A stretch of DNA of 64,000 bases from Pseudooceanicola marinus (GCF_002786295.1 NZ_PGTC01000024.1:203159-267158), one strand, 5' to 3'; positions 53,723-64,000 are shown, numbered from the stretch's first letter. Numbers and translations are program-made. The notes: generated by a model from the letters alone, not told the origin.

Positions 53723-54313
53723 ATGAAACCTCCCCGCGCCTGGCAACGGATGCTCTCCGGTCGCCGCCTCGATCTGCTGGACCCGACCCCGATGGACATC
53801 GAGGTCGAGGACATCGCCCATGGCCTGGCCTTCGTCGCCCGCTGGAATGGCCAGACCAAGGGCGATTTCGCCTATTCCGTTGCCGAGCATTCCCTGCTGG
53901 TAGAGGCCTTGTTCCGTCGCATGTGGCCTTCGGCCAGGCCGGCGGAGCTGCTGACGGCCCTGCTGCATGATGCGCCGGAATACGTCATCGGCGACATGAT
54001 CAGCCCGGTGAAGGCCGCCGTAGGCCCCGACTACGGCAAGCTGGACGAGCGGCTGACGGCGGCTATTCACATCCGCTTCGGCCTGCCGGCGGCGACGCCG
54101 GTACGCCTGAAGCAGCGGATCAAGAAGGCCGACAAGGTGTCCGCCTGGATGGAGGCCACGCAGATCGCCGGCTTCACCGAGGCCGAGGCCAGCCGGTTCT
54201 TCGGCCGCCCCAAGCCGGAGGTGATCGAGGGGCTGGACATCGTGCTGCGCCCGCCGGTCGAGGCGCGCAACGAATTCACCGCCCGCCACGCCGCGCTGCT
54301 GGCGGCGATCTGA
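53723..54313 (+). CDS. HD-domain phosphohydrolase (YfbR-like)
   Basis: A 196-residue HD-superfamily protein. The metal ligands appear in order: VAEHSLLVEALFRR (His), ALLHDAPEYVIGDM (His-Asp) and a later Asp in IKKADKVSAWMEATQ. The order and spacing resemble 5'-deoxynucleotidases like YfbR. The first residues (PPRAWQRMLSGRRLDLLDPTPMDI) are also usual in this group. GNAT follows 4 bp downstream. Confidence 0.88.
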   Translation: MKPPRAWQRMLSGRRLDLLDPTPMDIEVEDIAHGLAFVARWNGQTKGDFAYSVAEHSLLVEALFRRMWPSARPAELLTALLHDAPEYVIGDMISPVKAAVGPDYGKLDERLTAAIHIRFGLPAATPVRLKQRIKKADKVSAWMEATQIAGFTEAEASRFFGRPKPEVIEGLDIVLRPPVEARNEFTARHAALLAAI

Positions 54314-54317
54314 CCGG

Positions 54318-54812
54318 ATGGGGCAAATCCCGCATATCCGCCGTGCCGGGGCGCTGGATTGCGGCCCCATGGCCGCACTGTTGAACGAGATTATCCGCGC
54401 GGGCGGCACAACGGCGATGACCGATCCCGTCACCCGGGCGGAGATTTCGGCCTGGATGACCCGTTCCGACCGGGCGATCTGGCATGTGGCGGAGGATGAC
54501 GCGGGCGAGATCCTGGGGTTTCAATACGTCGAACCGCACGCCGAACTGGGCGGGGAGGTGGGCAGTATCGCCACCTTCGCCCGCAGGGGCCGCACCGGAC
54601 TGGGCATCGGATCGGCCCTGTTCGAGGCCACGGCAGCCGCCGCCCGCGCCACGGGCTATGCCTGGATCAACGCCGAGATCCGCGCCGACAACGGGGGCGG
54701 CCTGGCCTATTACCAGTCGCGCGGCTTCGAGGAGTACGGGCGGATCACCGGCAAGCGCCTGGGCGACGGTCGTGTCGTCGACAAGGTGCTGAAACGCTAC
54801 GACCTGGACTAG
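54318..54812 (+). CDS. GNAT family N-acetyltransferase
   Basis: A 164-residue acetyltransferase with the fold pattern IRRAGALDCGPMAALLNEII, FQYVEPHAELGGEVGSIAT, the acetyl-CoA loop RRGRTGLGIGSALF (R/Q-x-x-G-x-G/A variant) and YYQSRGFEEYGRI. Located 4 bp after the HD gene, so probably cotranscribed. Substrate unknown. Confidence 0.9.
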   Translation: MGQIPHIRRAGALDCGPMAALLNEIIRAGGTTAMTDPVTRAEISAWMTRSDRAIWHVAEDDAGEILGFQYVEPHAELGGEVGSIATFARRGRTGLGIGSALFEATAAAARATGYAWINAEIRADNGGGLAYYQSRGFEEYGRITGKRLGDGRVVDKVLKRYDLD

Positions 54813-54905
54813 GGGCCGTCGCCCCCGTCAGGTTGCAGGGACAAAGGGGACGTCCGGGGCAGGAAGGGATGTGCCGCCCCGGACGCCAGGGAAGGGAACA
54901 GGAGC

Positions 54906-57900
54906 CTATTCCCCCGCGCCGGCGAGCAGGGCGGCATTGCCGCCGGCGGCCGTCGTGTCGACGCACAGATGCCGCTCGTGCAGGGCATGACCGCGGTCCG
55001 GCAGGCCGGTGACCAGCGGCAGGATCGGCCCCTTGCGGGCGGCCAGCGCCCGGGTGAAATCACGCGCCGCCTCCGCGTCGCCCCACCAGAGCGCACCGCT
55101 GAACCCGTCGAGATCGGTCAGCGCCGTGGCATCGGGCACACCGCCCGCCGCCAGCGCCTGACCACCCAACGCCTCGACCGCGGCGACCTGCGCCGCCTCG
55201 GCCTCGGCCCCCGGCCCCATGCACAGCAACGGCGCACGGCGGAAGGCGGCCAGGCGGTTCAGCTCGCCGGTCGGACCGGGCAGCAGCTCCTCGTTGACCA
55301 GCTCACCCTCGCGACCGCCCTTCAGCTTCGCCGCGATGGCATCGGCGCTGACCGGGCCATCCTCGGTGCCAGCATGCGGCGCGGGCGCGGCGCGGAAACG
55401 GTCGAGGTAGTTCGGCCCGCCGGCCTTCGGCCCGGTGCCCGACAGCCCTTCGCCGCCGAAGGGCTGGGAGCCGACGATGGCGCCGATCTGGTTGCGGTTG
55501 ACGTAGAGGTTGCCGGCATGGATCGCATCCGTCACCTCCTGCACCCGGGTGTCGATGCGGGTGTGCAAGCCGAAGGTCAGGCCATAGCCCGTGGCGTTGA
55601 TCCGCGCGATCACCTTGCCCAGGTCCTTGCCCTTGAAGGTCGCGACATGCAGGACGGGGCCGAAGATTTCCCGCTCCATCTCCTCGATGCCGCCGACCTG
55701 CAGCAGGGTCGGGGCGATGAAGGTGCCGCCGTGGGGCGTGTCCAGCGCATGCAGCAGCCGGCCCTCGGCGCGGGCGGCCTCGATGTACTCGGCGATGCCG
55801 GCCCGGGCCTCCTCGTCGATCACCGGTCCGACGTCGGTCGACAGATACCAGGGGTTGCCCACCGTCAGCTCGTCCATGGCGCCGCGGATCATCTCGATCA
55901 TCCCGGGTGCCACGTCTTCCTGCACGTAAAGGCAGCGCAGGGCGGAACACCGCTGGCCGGCCGACTGGAAGGCGGAGGCGACGATGTCGCGCACGGCCTG
56001 TTCGGGCAGGGCGGTGCTGTCGACGATCATGGCGTTCAGCCCGCCGGTTTCCGCGATCAGCGGCGCGCCGGGGTCCATCACCTCGGCCATGGCGCGACAG
56101 ATGGTCTGCGCCGTTTCGGTCGAGCCGGTGAAGGCCACGCCCTGCACCTTCCCGGATCCGGTCAGCATGGCGCCCACCCGGCCATCGCCGGGCAGCAGTT
56201 GCAGGGCGGAGGCCGGCACCCCGGCCTCATGCAGCAGACGCACGGCCATGGCGGCGGTCAGCCCGGTCTGCTCGGCCGGTTTCGCCAGAACCCCGTTGCC
56301 CGCGGCCAGCGCGGCGGAAATCTGGCCGGTGAAGATCGCCAGGGGGAAGTTCCAGGGGCTGATCGCGGTGAAGATGCCGCGCGCGGCATCCTCGCGCCGA
56401 GCGCCCTCATTGGCGTAGTAGCGCAGGAAATCCACCGCCTCGCGCAACTCGCCCACCGCATCCAGCAGCGACTTGCCCGCCTCACGCGCCAGCACGGCGA
56501 AGAAGGGGCCGAAATTCGCCTCGTAGAGATCAGCGGCGCGGCGCAGCACCTCGGCGCGCTCCTCGGGGGTGGCATCCCAGGGCGCGGCCGCGTCGATGGC
56601 GGCCGTCACGCAGGCCTCGTCGGCCTCGGTCACCTGGGCGACGACCGTGCCGTCGGCGGGGTTCAGTACGTCGCGCGCGGTGCCGCTGGCGGGACCCACG
56701 GTGATCGGCCCGGCGTCCGGCACGGTGATGTCGCGCGCCGCTTCGATCATGCTGAGGGTGCGGGCATCGGTCAGGTCGAACCCACGGCTGTTCACCCGGC
56801 CTTCGCCGAAGATCTCGGACGGAGCGACCAGCCCCGCCGGGGCATGGGCCTCGGGCAGGTCGGCAAAGGGATCCCGGGCGATCTCCTCGGGGGAGACCTC
56901 CTCGTCGACGATCTGGTTCACGAAGGAGCTGTTGGCGCCGTTTTCCAGCAGGCGCCGCACCAGGTAGGCCAGCAGATCCTTGTGTGCGCCCACGGGGGCG
57001 TAGATCCGGCAACGGCCCGGGCCGCCGTGATCCTTGGTGCCCTTCATCACGATGTCATGCAGGCGTTCGCCCATGCCATGCAGGCGCTGGAACTCGTACT
57101 TCTCGTCCCCCGCCATCTCCAGGATCGCGGCAACCGTGTGCGCGTTATGAGTGGCGAACTGCGGATAGATCCGGTCGGCGCGCTGCAGCAGCTTCTTGGC
57201 GTTGGCGATATAGCTGACGTCCGTCGCCACCTTGGAGGTGAAGAGCGGGAAGTCGGGCAAGCCTTCGACCTGGGCCAGCTTCATCTCGGTGTCCCAGTAG
57301 GCGCCCTTCACCAGGCGCACCATGATGCGGCGGTCGTATTTCGTCGCGGTCTTGTAGAGCCAGTCGATGGTCTGGCTGGCGCGCTTGCCATAGGCCTGCA
57401 CCACCACGCCGAAGCCGTCCCAACCCGCCAGGGCCTCGTCACAGATCACCGCCTCGATCACCTTCAGCGAAATCACCAGCCGGTCCTGTTCCTCGGCGTC
57501 GATGTTCAGACCCATGCCGGCGGCGCGCGCCTTGCGGGCCAGTTCGCGCACCACGGGCACCAGTTCGGCCATGACGCGTTCCTCGTTGGCGACCTCGTAA
57601 CGGGGGTGCAGGGCCGACAGCTTGATCGAAATGCCGGGATTGTCCTCGACCGACCCATGGGTGCAGGACTTGGCGATGGCGTCGATGGCGTCGGAATATT
57701 CCCGGGCATAGCGCGCCGCATCGGCAGAAGTCATCGCGGCCTCGCCCAGCATGTCGTAGCTGTAGGTGAACCCCTGCTCCTCTCGGGTCCGGGCGCGGTC
57801 CATGGCCTTCTCGATGGTCTGGCCCAGCACGAACTGGCGGCCCATCTCGCGCATGGCGCGGCCCACGGCGGTGCGGATCACTGGCTCGCCCAGGCGTTTC

Positions 57901-58349
57901 ACGGCGCCGCGCAGGGTGGCCGCCATGCGCGGCCCCTCGTCATCCAGCACGCGCCCGGTCAGCATCAGCGCCCAGGTGGAGGCATTGACCAGCGGCGACG
58001 ACGCCCGCCCCATGTGGGCGGACCAGTCGCTGGGGGCGATCTTGTCCTCGATCAGCGCGTCGATGGTCAGCCGGTCCGGCACCCGCAGCATCGCTTCGGC
58101 CAGGCACATCAGCGCCACGCCCTCGCGGGTCGACAGCCCGTATTCCCCCAGGAAATGCTCCATCAGGGTGGGTTTCTGCGTCGTGCGGATCTTGCGCACC
58201 AGATCGGCGGCGCGGTGAGAGATCATCGCCCGGGCCTGCTCGCTCAGATCGGCCTCGGCGGCGAGGGCGGCGATCAGCGGCGCTTCGGCGGCATGTTTGG
58301 CCACCCCTTCGAGGGCGTCGAAACGCGGCGTTGCGGTCTGGTCCTGCAT
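54906..58349 (-). CDS. putA: Bifunctional proline dehydrogenase / glutamate-semialdehyde dehydrogenase PutA
   Basis: A 1147-residue enzyme that oxidises proline to glutamate. An N-terminal helical arm is followed by the FAD proline dehydrogenase barrel (about 180-480: SIKLSALHPRYEVAN, VRLVKGAYWDTEMK, ATHNAHTVAAIL), then the NAD aldehyde dehydrogenase (about 560-1010: AISPWNFPLAIFTGQ, TGSTETAQTI, ETGGLNAMIVDS, SAGQRCSALRCLY with the catalytic Cys) and a C-terminal flap. No N-terminal ribbon-helix-helix DNA-binding domain is present, so it does not repress itself; the divergent Lrp gene does the regulation. The gene is intact. Confidence 0.97.
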   Translation of the reverse strand: MQDQTATPRFDALEGVAKHAAEAPLIAALAAEADLSEQARAMISHRAADLVRKIRTTQKPTLMEHFLGEYGLSTREGVALMCLAEAMLRVPDRLTIDALIEDKIAPSDWSAHMGRASSPLVNASTWALMLTGRVLDDEGPRMAATLRGAVKRLGEPVIRTAVGRAMREMGRQFVLGQTIEKAMDRARTREEQGFTYSYDMLGEAAMTSADAARYAREYSDAIDAIAKSCTHGSVEDNPGISIKLSALHPRYEVANEERVMAELVPVVRELARKARAAGMGLNIDAEEQDRLVISLKVIEAVICDEALAGWDGFGVVVQAYGKRASQTIDWLYKTATKYDRRIMVRLVKGAYWDTEMKLAQVEGLPDFPLFTSKVATDVSYIANAKKLLQRADRIYPQFATHNAHTVAAILEMAGDEKYEFQRLHGMGERLHDIVMKGTKDHGGPGRCRIYAPVGAHKDLLAYLVRRLLENGANSSFVNQIVDEEVSPEEIARDPFADLPEAHAPAGLVAPSEIFGEGRVNSRGFDLTDARTLSMIEAARDITVPDAGPITVGPASGTARDVLNPADGTVVAQVTEADEACVTAAIDAAAPWDATPEERAEVLRRAADLYEANFGPFFAVLAREAGKSLLDAVGELREAVDFLRYYANEGARREDAARGIFTAISPWNFPLAIFTGQISAALAAGNGVLAKPAEQTGLTAAMAVRLLHEAGVPASALQLLPGDGRVGAMLTGSGKVQGVAFTGSTETAQTICRAMAEVMDPGAPLIAETGGLNAMIVDSTALPEQAVRDIVASAFQSAGQRCSALRCLYVQEDVAPGMIEMIRGAMDELTVGNPWYLSTDVGPVIDEEARAGIAEYIEAARAEGRLLHALDTPHGGTFIAPTLLQVGGIEEMEREIFGPVLHVATFKGKDLGKVIARINATGYGLTFGLHTRIDTRVQEVTDAIHAGNLYVNRNQIGAIVGSQPFGGEGLSGTGPKAGGPNYLDRFRAAPAPHAGTEDGPVSADAIAAKLKGGREGELVNEELLPGPTGELNRLAAFRRAPLLCMGPGAEAEAAQVAAVEALGGQALAAGGVPDATALTDLDGFSGALWWGDAEAARDFTRALAARKGPILPLVTGLPDRGHALHERHLCVDTTAAGGNAALLAGAGE

Positions 58350-58497
58350 GGTCGTCTCCCTTCTGTGATCCCCTTGGCGGGCGGTCGCCGGGCACGTCCC
58401 GGGTCAGGGCTGTTGTATCGACTTCGCGATAGTCCTTTCGCCCAAAGATATGCCATGATGGCGGCGATAGAACTTTTCTTCGAGGTATTGGCAGGCG

Positions 58498-58965
58498 ATG
58501 CGCACATCAAACCTGGATTCGACGGATCGCAAGATCCTGCGTGAACTCACCGGAAATGCCCGCATCCCGGTGGCGGAGCTGGCGCGCAAGGTCGGCTTGT
58601 CGAAAACACCTGTTGCGGCCCGTCTGAAGGCGCTGGAAGACAGCGGTGTCATCACCGGCTACCGCGCCACCTTGTCGCCCCGGAAACTGGGCCTGACCCA
58701 TGTCAGCTTCGTCGAGGTGCGCCTGGACGATACCCGCCCAGCGGCCCTGCAAGCCTTCAACGCGGCCGTGCGCCGCGTGCCCGAGATAGAGGAATGCTAC
58801 ATGATTGCAGGGGGATTCGACTACCTGCTGAAGGTGCGGTCCCAGGACATGGCCGATTACCGCCGCGTCATGGGGGAAGAAGTCAGCACCCTGCCGCATG
58901 TCACCTCCACCACCACCTTCGTGTCGATGGAAGCGGTGGTCGAAGGCAGCAGCCCGGCGTTGTGA
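58498..58965 (+). CDS. putR: Lrp/AsnC-family regulator, likely PutR
   Basis: A 155-residue regulator: helix-turn-helix (LDSTDRKILRELTGNARIPV, AELARKVGLSKTPVAARLKALEDSGVI) and RAM ligand domain (LGLTHVSFVEVRLDD, EIEECYMIAGGFDYLLKV). It lies 148 bp from divergent putA, the arrangement of PutR in Alphaproteobacteria, where it activates putA with proline. Probable promoter area is the AT-richer piece at 58430-58490. Confidence 0.9.
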   Translation: MRTSNLDSTDRKILRELTGNARIPVAELARKVGLSKTPVAARLKALEDSGVITGYRATLSPRKLGLTHVSFVEVRLDDTRPAALQAFNAAVRRVPEIEECYMIAGGFDYLLKVRSQDMADYRRVMGEEVSTLPHVTSTTTFVSMEAVVEGSSPAL

Positions 58966-59044
58966 GGGGTTAATCCCAACCTCTTCACGCACCCTCTGCT
59001 CTTCGCCGATGAGACCCCAGCTAGGAAGGCCCACGGGCGATCCC

Positions 59045-59806
59045 CTAGCGCAGCACGCGCTTTAACTCGGCCTGAAGGCGATGCAGGGCAGGCAGGTAGC
59101 GGGTGGGGATGTCGTCAACGGGCGTGTCCCGCACCGGCAGGCCCAGGTTCAGGGCGGCGACGGTGCGGCCGTGGGCATCCTCGATGGGCACGGCGATGGA
59201 GCGCAGGCCGATCTCCACCTCCTGGTCGATCACCTCGTAGCCCTGCGCCCGGACCACCGCCAGCCGCGCCATGAGGGCCTCCGGGTCGGTCTGGGTCAGC
59301 GGTGTGCGCGGCGCGAGGTCCATCGCGGCCAGCCGCGCCCACGCCTCGGCCTCGGGCAGGGCGGCCAGCAGGACACGCCCCATCGAGGTGCAATAGGCTG
59401 GCAGGCGGGATCCGGGCATCAGGGCGATGGACATCACCTTGCGCTGTGCGGCGCGGGCCACGTAAACCACCTCGCCCTCGTCCAGCACCGAGACCGAGGA
59501 GCTTTCGCCCAGTTCCTCCGACAGCTGATCCAGCCAGGGTTGCACCATCTGCGCCAGGGGCAGGGTGGCCAGGCAGGCGGTGCCCAGGCGCAGGACCCGG
59601 GGCGTCAGGGTGAAATACTTGCCGTCATGGGCGGCGTAGCCCAGCTCGGTCAGGGTCAGCAGGCAGCGCCGCGCGGTGGCGCGGTCCAGCCCCGTCGCCT
59701 CGGCCACGTCGCTGATCGACTGGCGAGGGTGGTCGGCGGTGAACCCCTCGATCACCCGCAGCCCCTTGGCGAGGCCGGAGATCATGTCGCGTTGGTTCAG
59801 GGCCAT
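59045..59806 (-). CDS. pcaR: IclR-family regulator (PcaR/PcaU group)
   Basis: A 253-residue regulator with an N-terminal winged helix (GLAKGLRVIEGFTADHPRQS, ISDVAEATGLDRATARRCLLTL) and an IclR effector domain (SVSVLDEGEVVYVARAAQRKV, MGRVLLAALPEAEAW, GYEVIDQEVEIGLRSIAVPI). I take ATG 59806, which follows gggagg, over the long frame through pcaI's promoter. It diverges from pcaI and is the natural controller of the 3-oxoadipate genes, with 3-oxoadipate as expected ligand. Confidence 0.9.
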   Translation of the reverse strand: MALNQRDMISGLAKGLRVIEGFTADHPRQSISDVAEATGLDRATARRCLLTLTELGYAAHDGKYFTLTPRVLRLGTACLATLPLAQMVQPWLDQLSEELGESSSVSVLDEGEVVYVARAAQRKVMSIALMPGSRLPAYCTSMGRVLLAALPEAEAWARLAAMDLAPRTPLTQTDPEALMARLAVVRAQGYEVIDQEVEIGLRSIAVPIEDAHGRTVAALNLGLPVRDTPVDDIPTRYLPALHRLQAELKRVLR

Positions 59807-59818
59807 GGAGCCTCCCGC

Positions 59819-59867
59819 CGGGGTTTGTGCGCTATCCGTACAAAGAGAGCATAGCGCACAAACCCCG
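59819..59867. promoter_or_regulatory. Candidate PcaR/PcaU-type operator: 17-bp perfect inverted repeat
   Basis: Perfect 17-bp arms at 59819-59835 and 59851-59867 stand 15 bp apart. Three half-sites of one word can be read: TTTGTGCG (59824-59831, inverted), CGTACAAA (59837-59844) and CGCACAAA (59855-59862). The first two form a palindrome with a 5-bp spacer, and the last two a direct repeat at 18 bp. A palindrome plus a direct repeat is what PcaU binds in Acinetobacter. The site is in the 115-bp gap between the IclR gene and pcaI. Confidence 0.75.
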
Positions 59868-59921
59868 TGGACGTCGATCCCTGTCGGGGCGTATGACTTG
59901 CGCCAGCAAAGGAGGATCCGC

Positions 59922-60635
59922 ATGGACAAGAGACTCCCCGGCCTGAACGAGGCCGTTTCCGGGATCAAGGATGGCGCCACGGTGATGATCGGCGGCTTCG
60001 GAGGATCGGGAAACCCGATCGAGCTGATCCACGCCCTGATCGACGCCGGCCCCAAGGACCTGACCGTCATCAACAACAACGCCGGCAACGGCAAGATCGG
60101 CATCGCGGCGATGATCGACGCCGGCATGGTGAAGAAGATGATCTGCTCCTTCCCCAAGTCGTCCGATCCGCGCGCCTTCACCGACCGCTACATGGCCGGT
60201 GAGATCGAGCTGGAGCTGGTGCCCCAGGGCACGCTCGCCGAGCGGATCCGCGCCGGAGGCACGGGGATCCCCGCCTTCTATACTCCCGCGAGCTATGGCA
60301 CCGAGCTGGCCGAGGGCAAGCCGACCGCCGAGTTCGACGGCAAGCACTACGTGCAGGAACGCTGGCTGAAGGCCGATTTCGCCCTGATCAAGGCGGAGCT
60401 GGCCGATCATTTCGGCAACCTGACCTACCGCATGGCGGCGCGGAACTTCTCCCCGCTGATGGCCGCGGCGGCGGCGACGACCATCGTGCAGGCGACCAAG
60501 GTTGTGGAGCCCGGCGGCATCGACCCCGAGCAGGTGCACACCCCCGGCATCTTCGTCGATCACGTCGTCGAGGTCGCCGATCCGCAGCAGGAAGAGGCCC
60601 TTATCCGCGCAGGAGTTGAATATGAGCGAGCTTAA
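59922..60635 (+). CDS. pcaI: 3-oxoadipate CoA-transferase subunit A
   Basis: A 237-residue subunit: MDKRLPGLNEAVSGIKDGAT, the CoA-binding GGFGGSGNPIELIHAL, NNAGNGKIGIAAM, and SFPKSSDPRAFTDRY. It moves CoA from succinyl-CoA to 3-oxoadipate with PcaJ. Shine-Dalgarno aaaggagg; the end overlaps pcaJ by 14 bp. Plain acetoacetate CoA-transferase is the alternative, but pcaF downstream and IclR upstream favour 3-oxoadipate. Confidence 0.92.
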   Translation: MDKRLPGLNEAVSGIKDGATVMIGGFGGSGNPIELIHALIDAGPKDLTVINNNAGNGKIGIAAMIDAGMVKKMICSFPKSSDPRAFTDRYMAGEIELELVPQGTLAERIRAGGTGIPAFYTPASYGTELAEGKPTAEFDGKHYVQERWLKADFALIKAELADHFGNLTYRMAARNFSPLMAAAAATTIVQATKVVEPGGIDPEQVHTPGIFVDHVVEVADPQQEEALIRAGVEYERA

Positions 60636-61296
60636 GCTTTCCAACGCCCAGATCGCCTGGCGCGCGGCGCAGGACATCGAGGATGGCGCCTACGTCAACC
60701 TCGGCATCGGTTTCCCCGAGATGGTGGCGCAATACACCGTCGACGGCCGCACGCCGGTCTTCCACACGGAAAACGGCCTGCTGGGTTTCGGCCCCGCGCC
60801 GGAGCCGGGCAGCGAGGACTGGGATCTGATCAACGCCGGCAAGAAGGCCGTTACACTGAAACCCGGTGCGTCCTTCTTCCACCACGCCGACAGCTTCGGC
60901 ATGGTGCGCGGCGGGCATCTGGACGTGGCCATTCTGGGCGCGTTGCAGGTGGCGCAGAACGGCGACCTGGCCAATTGGCGCGTCGGCAACAAGGGTGTTC
61001 CGGCCGTGGGCGGCGCGATGGACCTGGTGCATGGCGCGAAACGCGTGGCCGTGCTGACCGACCACGTCACCAAGAAGGGCGACCCGAAACTGGTCGATGC
61101 CTGCACCTTCCCGCTGACCGGGGTGGGCTGCGTGACCCGCGTCTACACCTCGCTGGCGGTTGTGGACATCGTGGACGGCCATTTCGTGCTGCGCGAGAAG
61201 CTGGCAGGGATGTCCATGGACGATCTGCAAGCCGTCACCGGCGCGCCGCTGCACACCGAAGGCGACGTGGCCGATCTGGTGGTGCCAGAGCTTTGA
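60622..61296 (+). CDS. pcaJ: 3-oxoadipate CoA-transferase subunit B
   Basis: A 224-residue catalytic subunit. HTENGLLGFGPAPEPG has the active-site Glu that carries CoA, and NLGIGFPEMVAQY, GGHLDVAILGALQVAQNGDLA, GVGCVTRVYT and MSMDDLQAVTGAPLH are typical. It overlaps pcaI by 14 bp; 187 bp separates it from pcaF, and this gap holds GC-rich self-complementary DNA but no clear terminator. Confidence 0.93.
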   Translation: MSELKLSNAQIAWRAAQDIEDGAYVNLGIGFPEMVAQYTVDGRTPVFHTENGLLGFGPAPEPGSEDWDLINAGKKAVTLKPGASFFHHADSFGMVRGGHLDVAILGALQVAQNGDLANWRVGNKGVPAVGGAMDLVHGAKRVAVLTDHVTKKGDPKLVDACTFPLTGVGCVTRVYTSLAVVDIVDGHFVLREKLAGMSMDDLQAVTGAPLHTEGDVADLVVPEL

Positions 61297-61483
61297 CAAC
61301 CGGGGCGGGGTAGATCCCGCCCTTCGGACAATCCATGGGCGGCGCCTTCGTACAGAGGGCGGCGCCCGGCCCGAGGGTGGGTGCATAGCGCCCGCCCTGT
61401 GGGGCGGGTCGGGCTCTGCCCGGCGGTGCCCGACGGGCGGAACACATGGCTAGGGACACGCCCTTGAGCCCCAGGAGGATCAC

Positions 61484-62680
<1,197 letters not shown>

Positions 62681-62890
62681 GCTATCACGCGATAGACCAT
62701 AACTATCAATGACTTGCGGCGTCTCCGCCCCGGGGACGCCGTTTTTCGTCCCGCCTGTGCCGCATCGCTGCGCCATGTCGCGGGCAGCGCGCGAAGCGTC
62801 GCAATCGTCTGCCCTTCTCTTCGTTTCTGGTCTTTCCCGACATGCCGACCTGTGGTTTGTGAAGACATCCCCATTACGGAGCGAGCTACC

Positions 62891-64000
62891 ATGAAAACCC
62901 GTGCAGCCGTCGCCTTCGAGGCGAAGAAACCTCTGGAAATCGTCGAGCTCGACCTGGAAGGCCCGAAGGAGGGCGAGGTCCTGGTCGAGATCATGGCCAC
63001 CGGCATCTGCCACACCGACGCCTACACTCTGGATGGTCTCGACAGCGAAGGCATCTTCCCCTCCGTTCTGGGCCACGAAGGCGCCGGCGTCATCCGGGCC
63101 GTGGGTCCGGGCGTGAAATCGGTGAAGCAGGACGATCACGTCATCCCGCTCTACACCCCCGAGTGCCGCCAGTGTAAATCCTGCCTCTCGGGCAAGACCA
63201 ACCTGTGCACCGCGATCCGCGCCACCCAGGGCCAGGGCCTGATGCCCGACGGCACCTCGCGCATGTCCTACAAGGGCGAGGCGATCTACCACTACATGGG
63301 CTGCTCGACCTTCTCGAACTTCATCGTGGTGCCGGAGATCGCCGTGGCGAAGATCCGCGAGGACGCACCCTTCGACAAGGCCTGCTACTGCGGCTGCGGC
63401 GTGACCACGGGCGTCGGCGCCGTGACCAACACCGCCAAGGTGACGCCCGGTTCGAACGTCATCGTCTTCGGCCTGGGCGGCATCGGTCTGAACGTGATCC
63501 AGGGCGCCCGCATGGTCGGCGCGGACAAGATCATCGGCGTGGACCTGAACGACGCCAAGGCCGACTGGGGCCGCAAGTTCGGCATGACCGATTTCGTGAA
63601 CCCCTCGAAGATCGACGGCGACATCGTGCAGCACCTGATCGCCATGACCGACGGCGGCGGCGACTACACCTTCGACTGCACCGGCAACACCATGGTGATG
63701 CGCCAGGCGCTGGAAGCCTGCCACCGGGGCTGGGGTGTGTCGACCGTGATCGGCGTGGCCGAGGCGGGCAAAGAGATCTCCACCCGTCCGTTCCAGCTGG
63801 TGACGGGCCGCGTCTGGAAGGGCTCCGCCTTCGGCGGCATGAAGGGCCGCACCGAGGTGCCGAAGATCGTCGACTGGTACATGAACGGCAAGATCGAGAT
63901 CGACCCGATGATCACCCATGTCCTGACACTGGAAGAGATCAACAAGGGCTTCGACCTGATGCACGCCGGCGAGAGCATCCGCTCCGTGGTGGTCTTCTGA
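62891..64000 (+). CDS. frmA: S-(hydroxymethyl)glutathione dehydrogenase (class III alcohol dehydrogenase)
   Basis: A 369-residue zinc enzyme that oxidises the formaldehyde-glutathione adduct. Motifs: [14 protein letters not shown] (catalytic Cys and the class III Thr-Asp), LGHEGAGVI, structural-zinc loop [31 protein letters not shown] (Arg for glutathione), [12 protein letters not shown] and [16 protein letters not shown] (NAD loop). The stop codon is the last three bases of the window, so an S-formylglutathione hydrolase partner would be outside it. It fits with formaldehyde formed by demethylation in the sox unit. Confidence 0.96.
   Translation: MKTRAAVAFEAKKPLEIVELDLEGPKEGEVLVEIMATGICHTDAYTLDGLDSEGIFPSVLGHEGAGVIRAVGPGVKSVKQDDHVIPLYTPECRQCKSCLSGKTNLCTAIRATQGQGLMPDGTSRMSYKGEAIYHYMGCSTFSNFIVVPEIAVAKIREDAPFDKACYCGCGVTTGVGAVTNTAKVTPGSNVIVFGLGGIGLNVIQGARMVGADKIIGVDLNDAKADWGRKFGMTDFVNPSKIDGDIVQHLIAMTDGGGDYTFDCTGNTMVMRQALEACHRGWGVSTVIGVAEAGKEISTRPFQLVTGRVWKGSAFGGMKGRTEVPKIVDWYMNGKIEIDPMITHVLTLEEINKGFDLMHAGESIRSVVVF

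Noticed and set aside
54969..58544. A 1191-codon plus-strand frame opposite putA
   Set aside because: Antisense shadow of putA; no motif or plausible start.

Overview
The window is GC-rich, densely packed DNA from an alphaproteobacterium, most likely a marine-type Rhodobacteraceae (Roseobacter group). This rests on gene content: heterotetrameric sarcosine-oxidase-type genes with a GlxA/AraC regulator, a type III glutamine synthetase beside an FMN-type glutamate-synthase-like protein, the flgE-flgK-flgL-flgI block, a hemD/Mic60/hemY block, a TRAP transporter, an Lrp-regulated two-domain PutA, and class III alcohol dehydrogenase. I count about 56 protein genes, one tRNA and two decayed genes. 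Almost all of the sequence is coding and many genes overlap by ATGA.

Layout. 0-2.2 kb: the end of a GlxD/MgsC-type protein and glnT (possibly gmaS). 2.3-6.9 kb: motB on the minus strand, then a three-gene polysaccharide cassette (reductase/epimerase, initiating sugar transferase, FlaA1/WbpM-type dehydratase). 7.2-14.4 kb: a minus-strand soxB-soxD-soxA-soxG-dipeptidase operon diverging from a GlxA-type regulator. 14.5-19.5 kb: flgE, flgK, flgL, flgI. 19.5-20.1 kb: a gene-free gap with a 7-bp tandem repeat of about 26 units. 20.1-28.2 kb: two phosphohexomutases (a phosphomannomutase/phosphoglucomutase and glmM), a TrpD-like gene next to a nitrate-reductase remnant, a methyltransferase-like gene, pirin, a broken small gene and ada. 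28.5-31.6 kb: a TonB-dependent receptor and a HugZ-type haem protein. 31.6-41.3 kb: an unusual catabolic locus with a MarR regulator, an IlvD/Edd-type dehydratase, TRAP dctPQM, a LysR regulator, an FAD oxidoreductase and both subunits of aconitase X. 41.9-49.1 kb: tRNA-Thr, hemY, Mic60, hemD, then tsaD-gpsA-yciI-EVE and a DUF2853 gene. 49.4-54.8 kb: a universal stress protein, an AGCS symporter, a small exported protein, ahcY, an HD hydrolase and a GNAT. 54.9-59.0 kb: putA and its Lrp regulator. 59.0-62.7 kb: an IclR regulator and pcaI-pcaJ-pcaF. 62.9-64 kb: glutathione-dependent formaldehyde dehydrogenase.

How the genes fit together. Several units break down methylated amines and amino acids. 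The Sox-type complex removes a methyl group to tetrahydrofolate or formaldehyde, GlnT/GlxD-type enzymes make or process glutamyl-amine compounds, AhcY recycles S-adenosylhomocysteine, PutA degrades proline, and the class III ADH detoxifies formaldehyde. PcaIJF carries 3-oxoadipate to succinyl-CoA and acetyl-CoA. The most open-ended unit is 31.6-41.3 kb: two Fe-S-type dehydratases of different superfamilies, a carboxylate transporter, an FAD oxidoreductase and two regulators suggest a catabolic route whose substrate I cannot name. Other points of interest are a SoxD-type subunit that has lost all its cysteine zinc ligands, three strong operator candidates (AraC-, MarR- and IclR-type), and a cassette that looks like a complete QuiNAc-initiation module.
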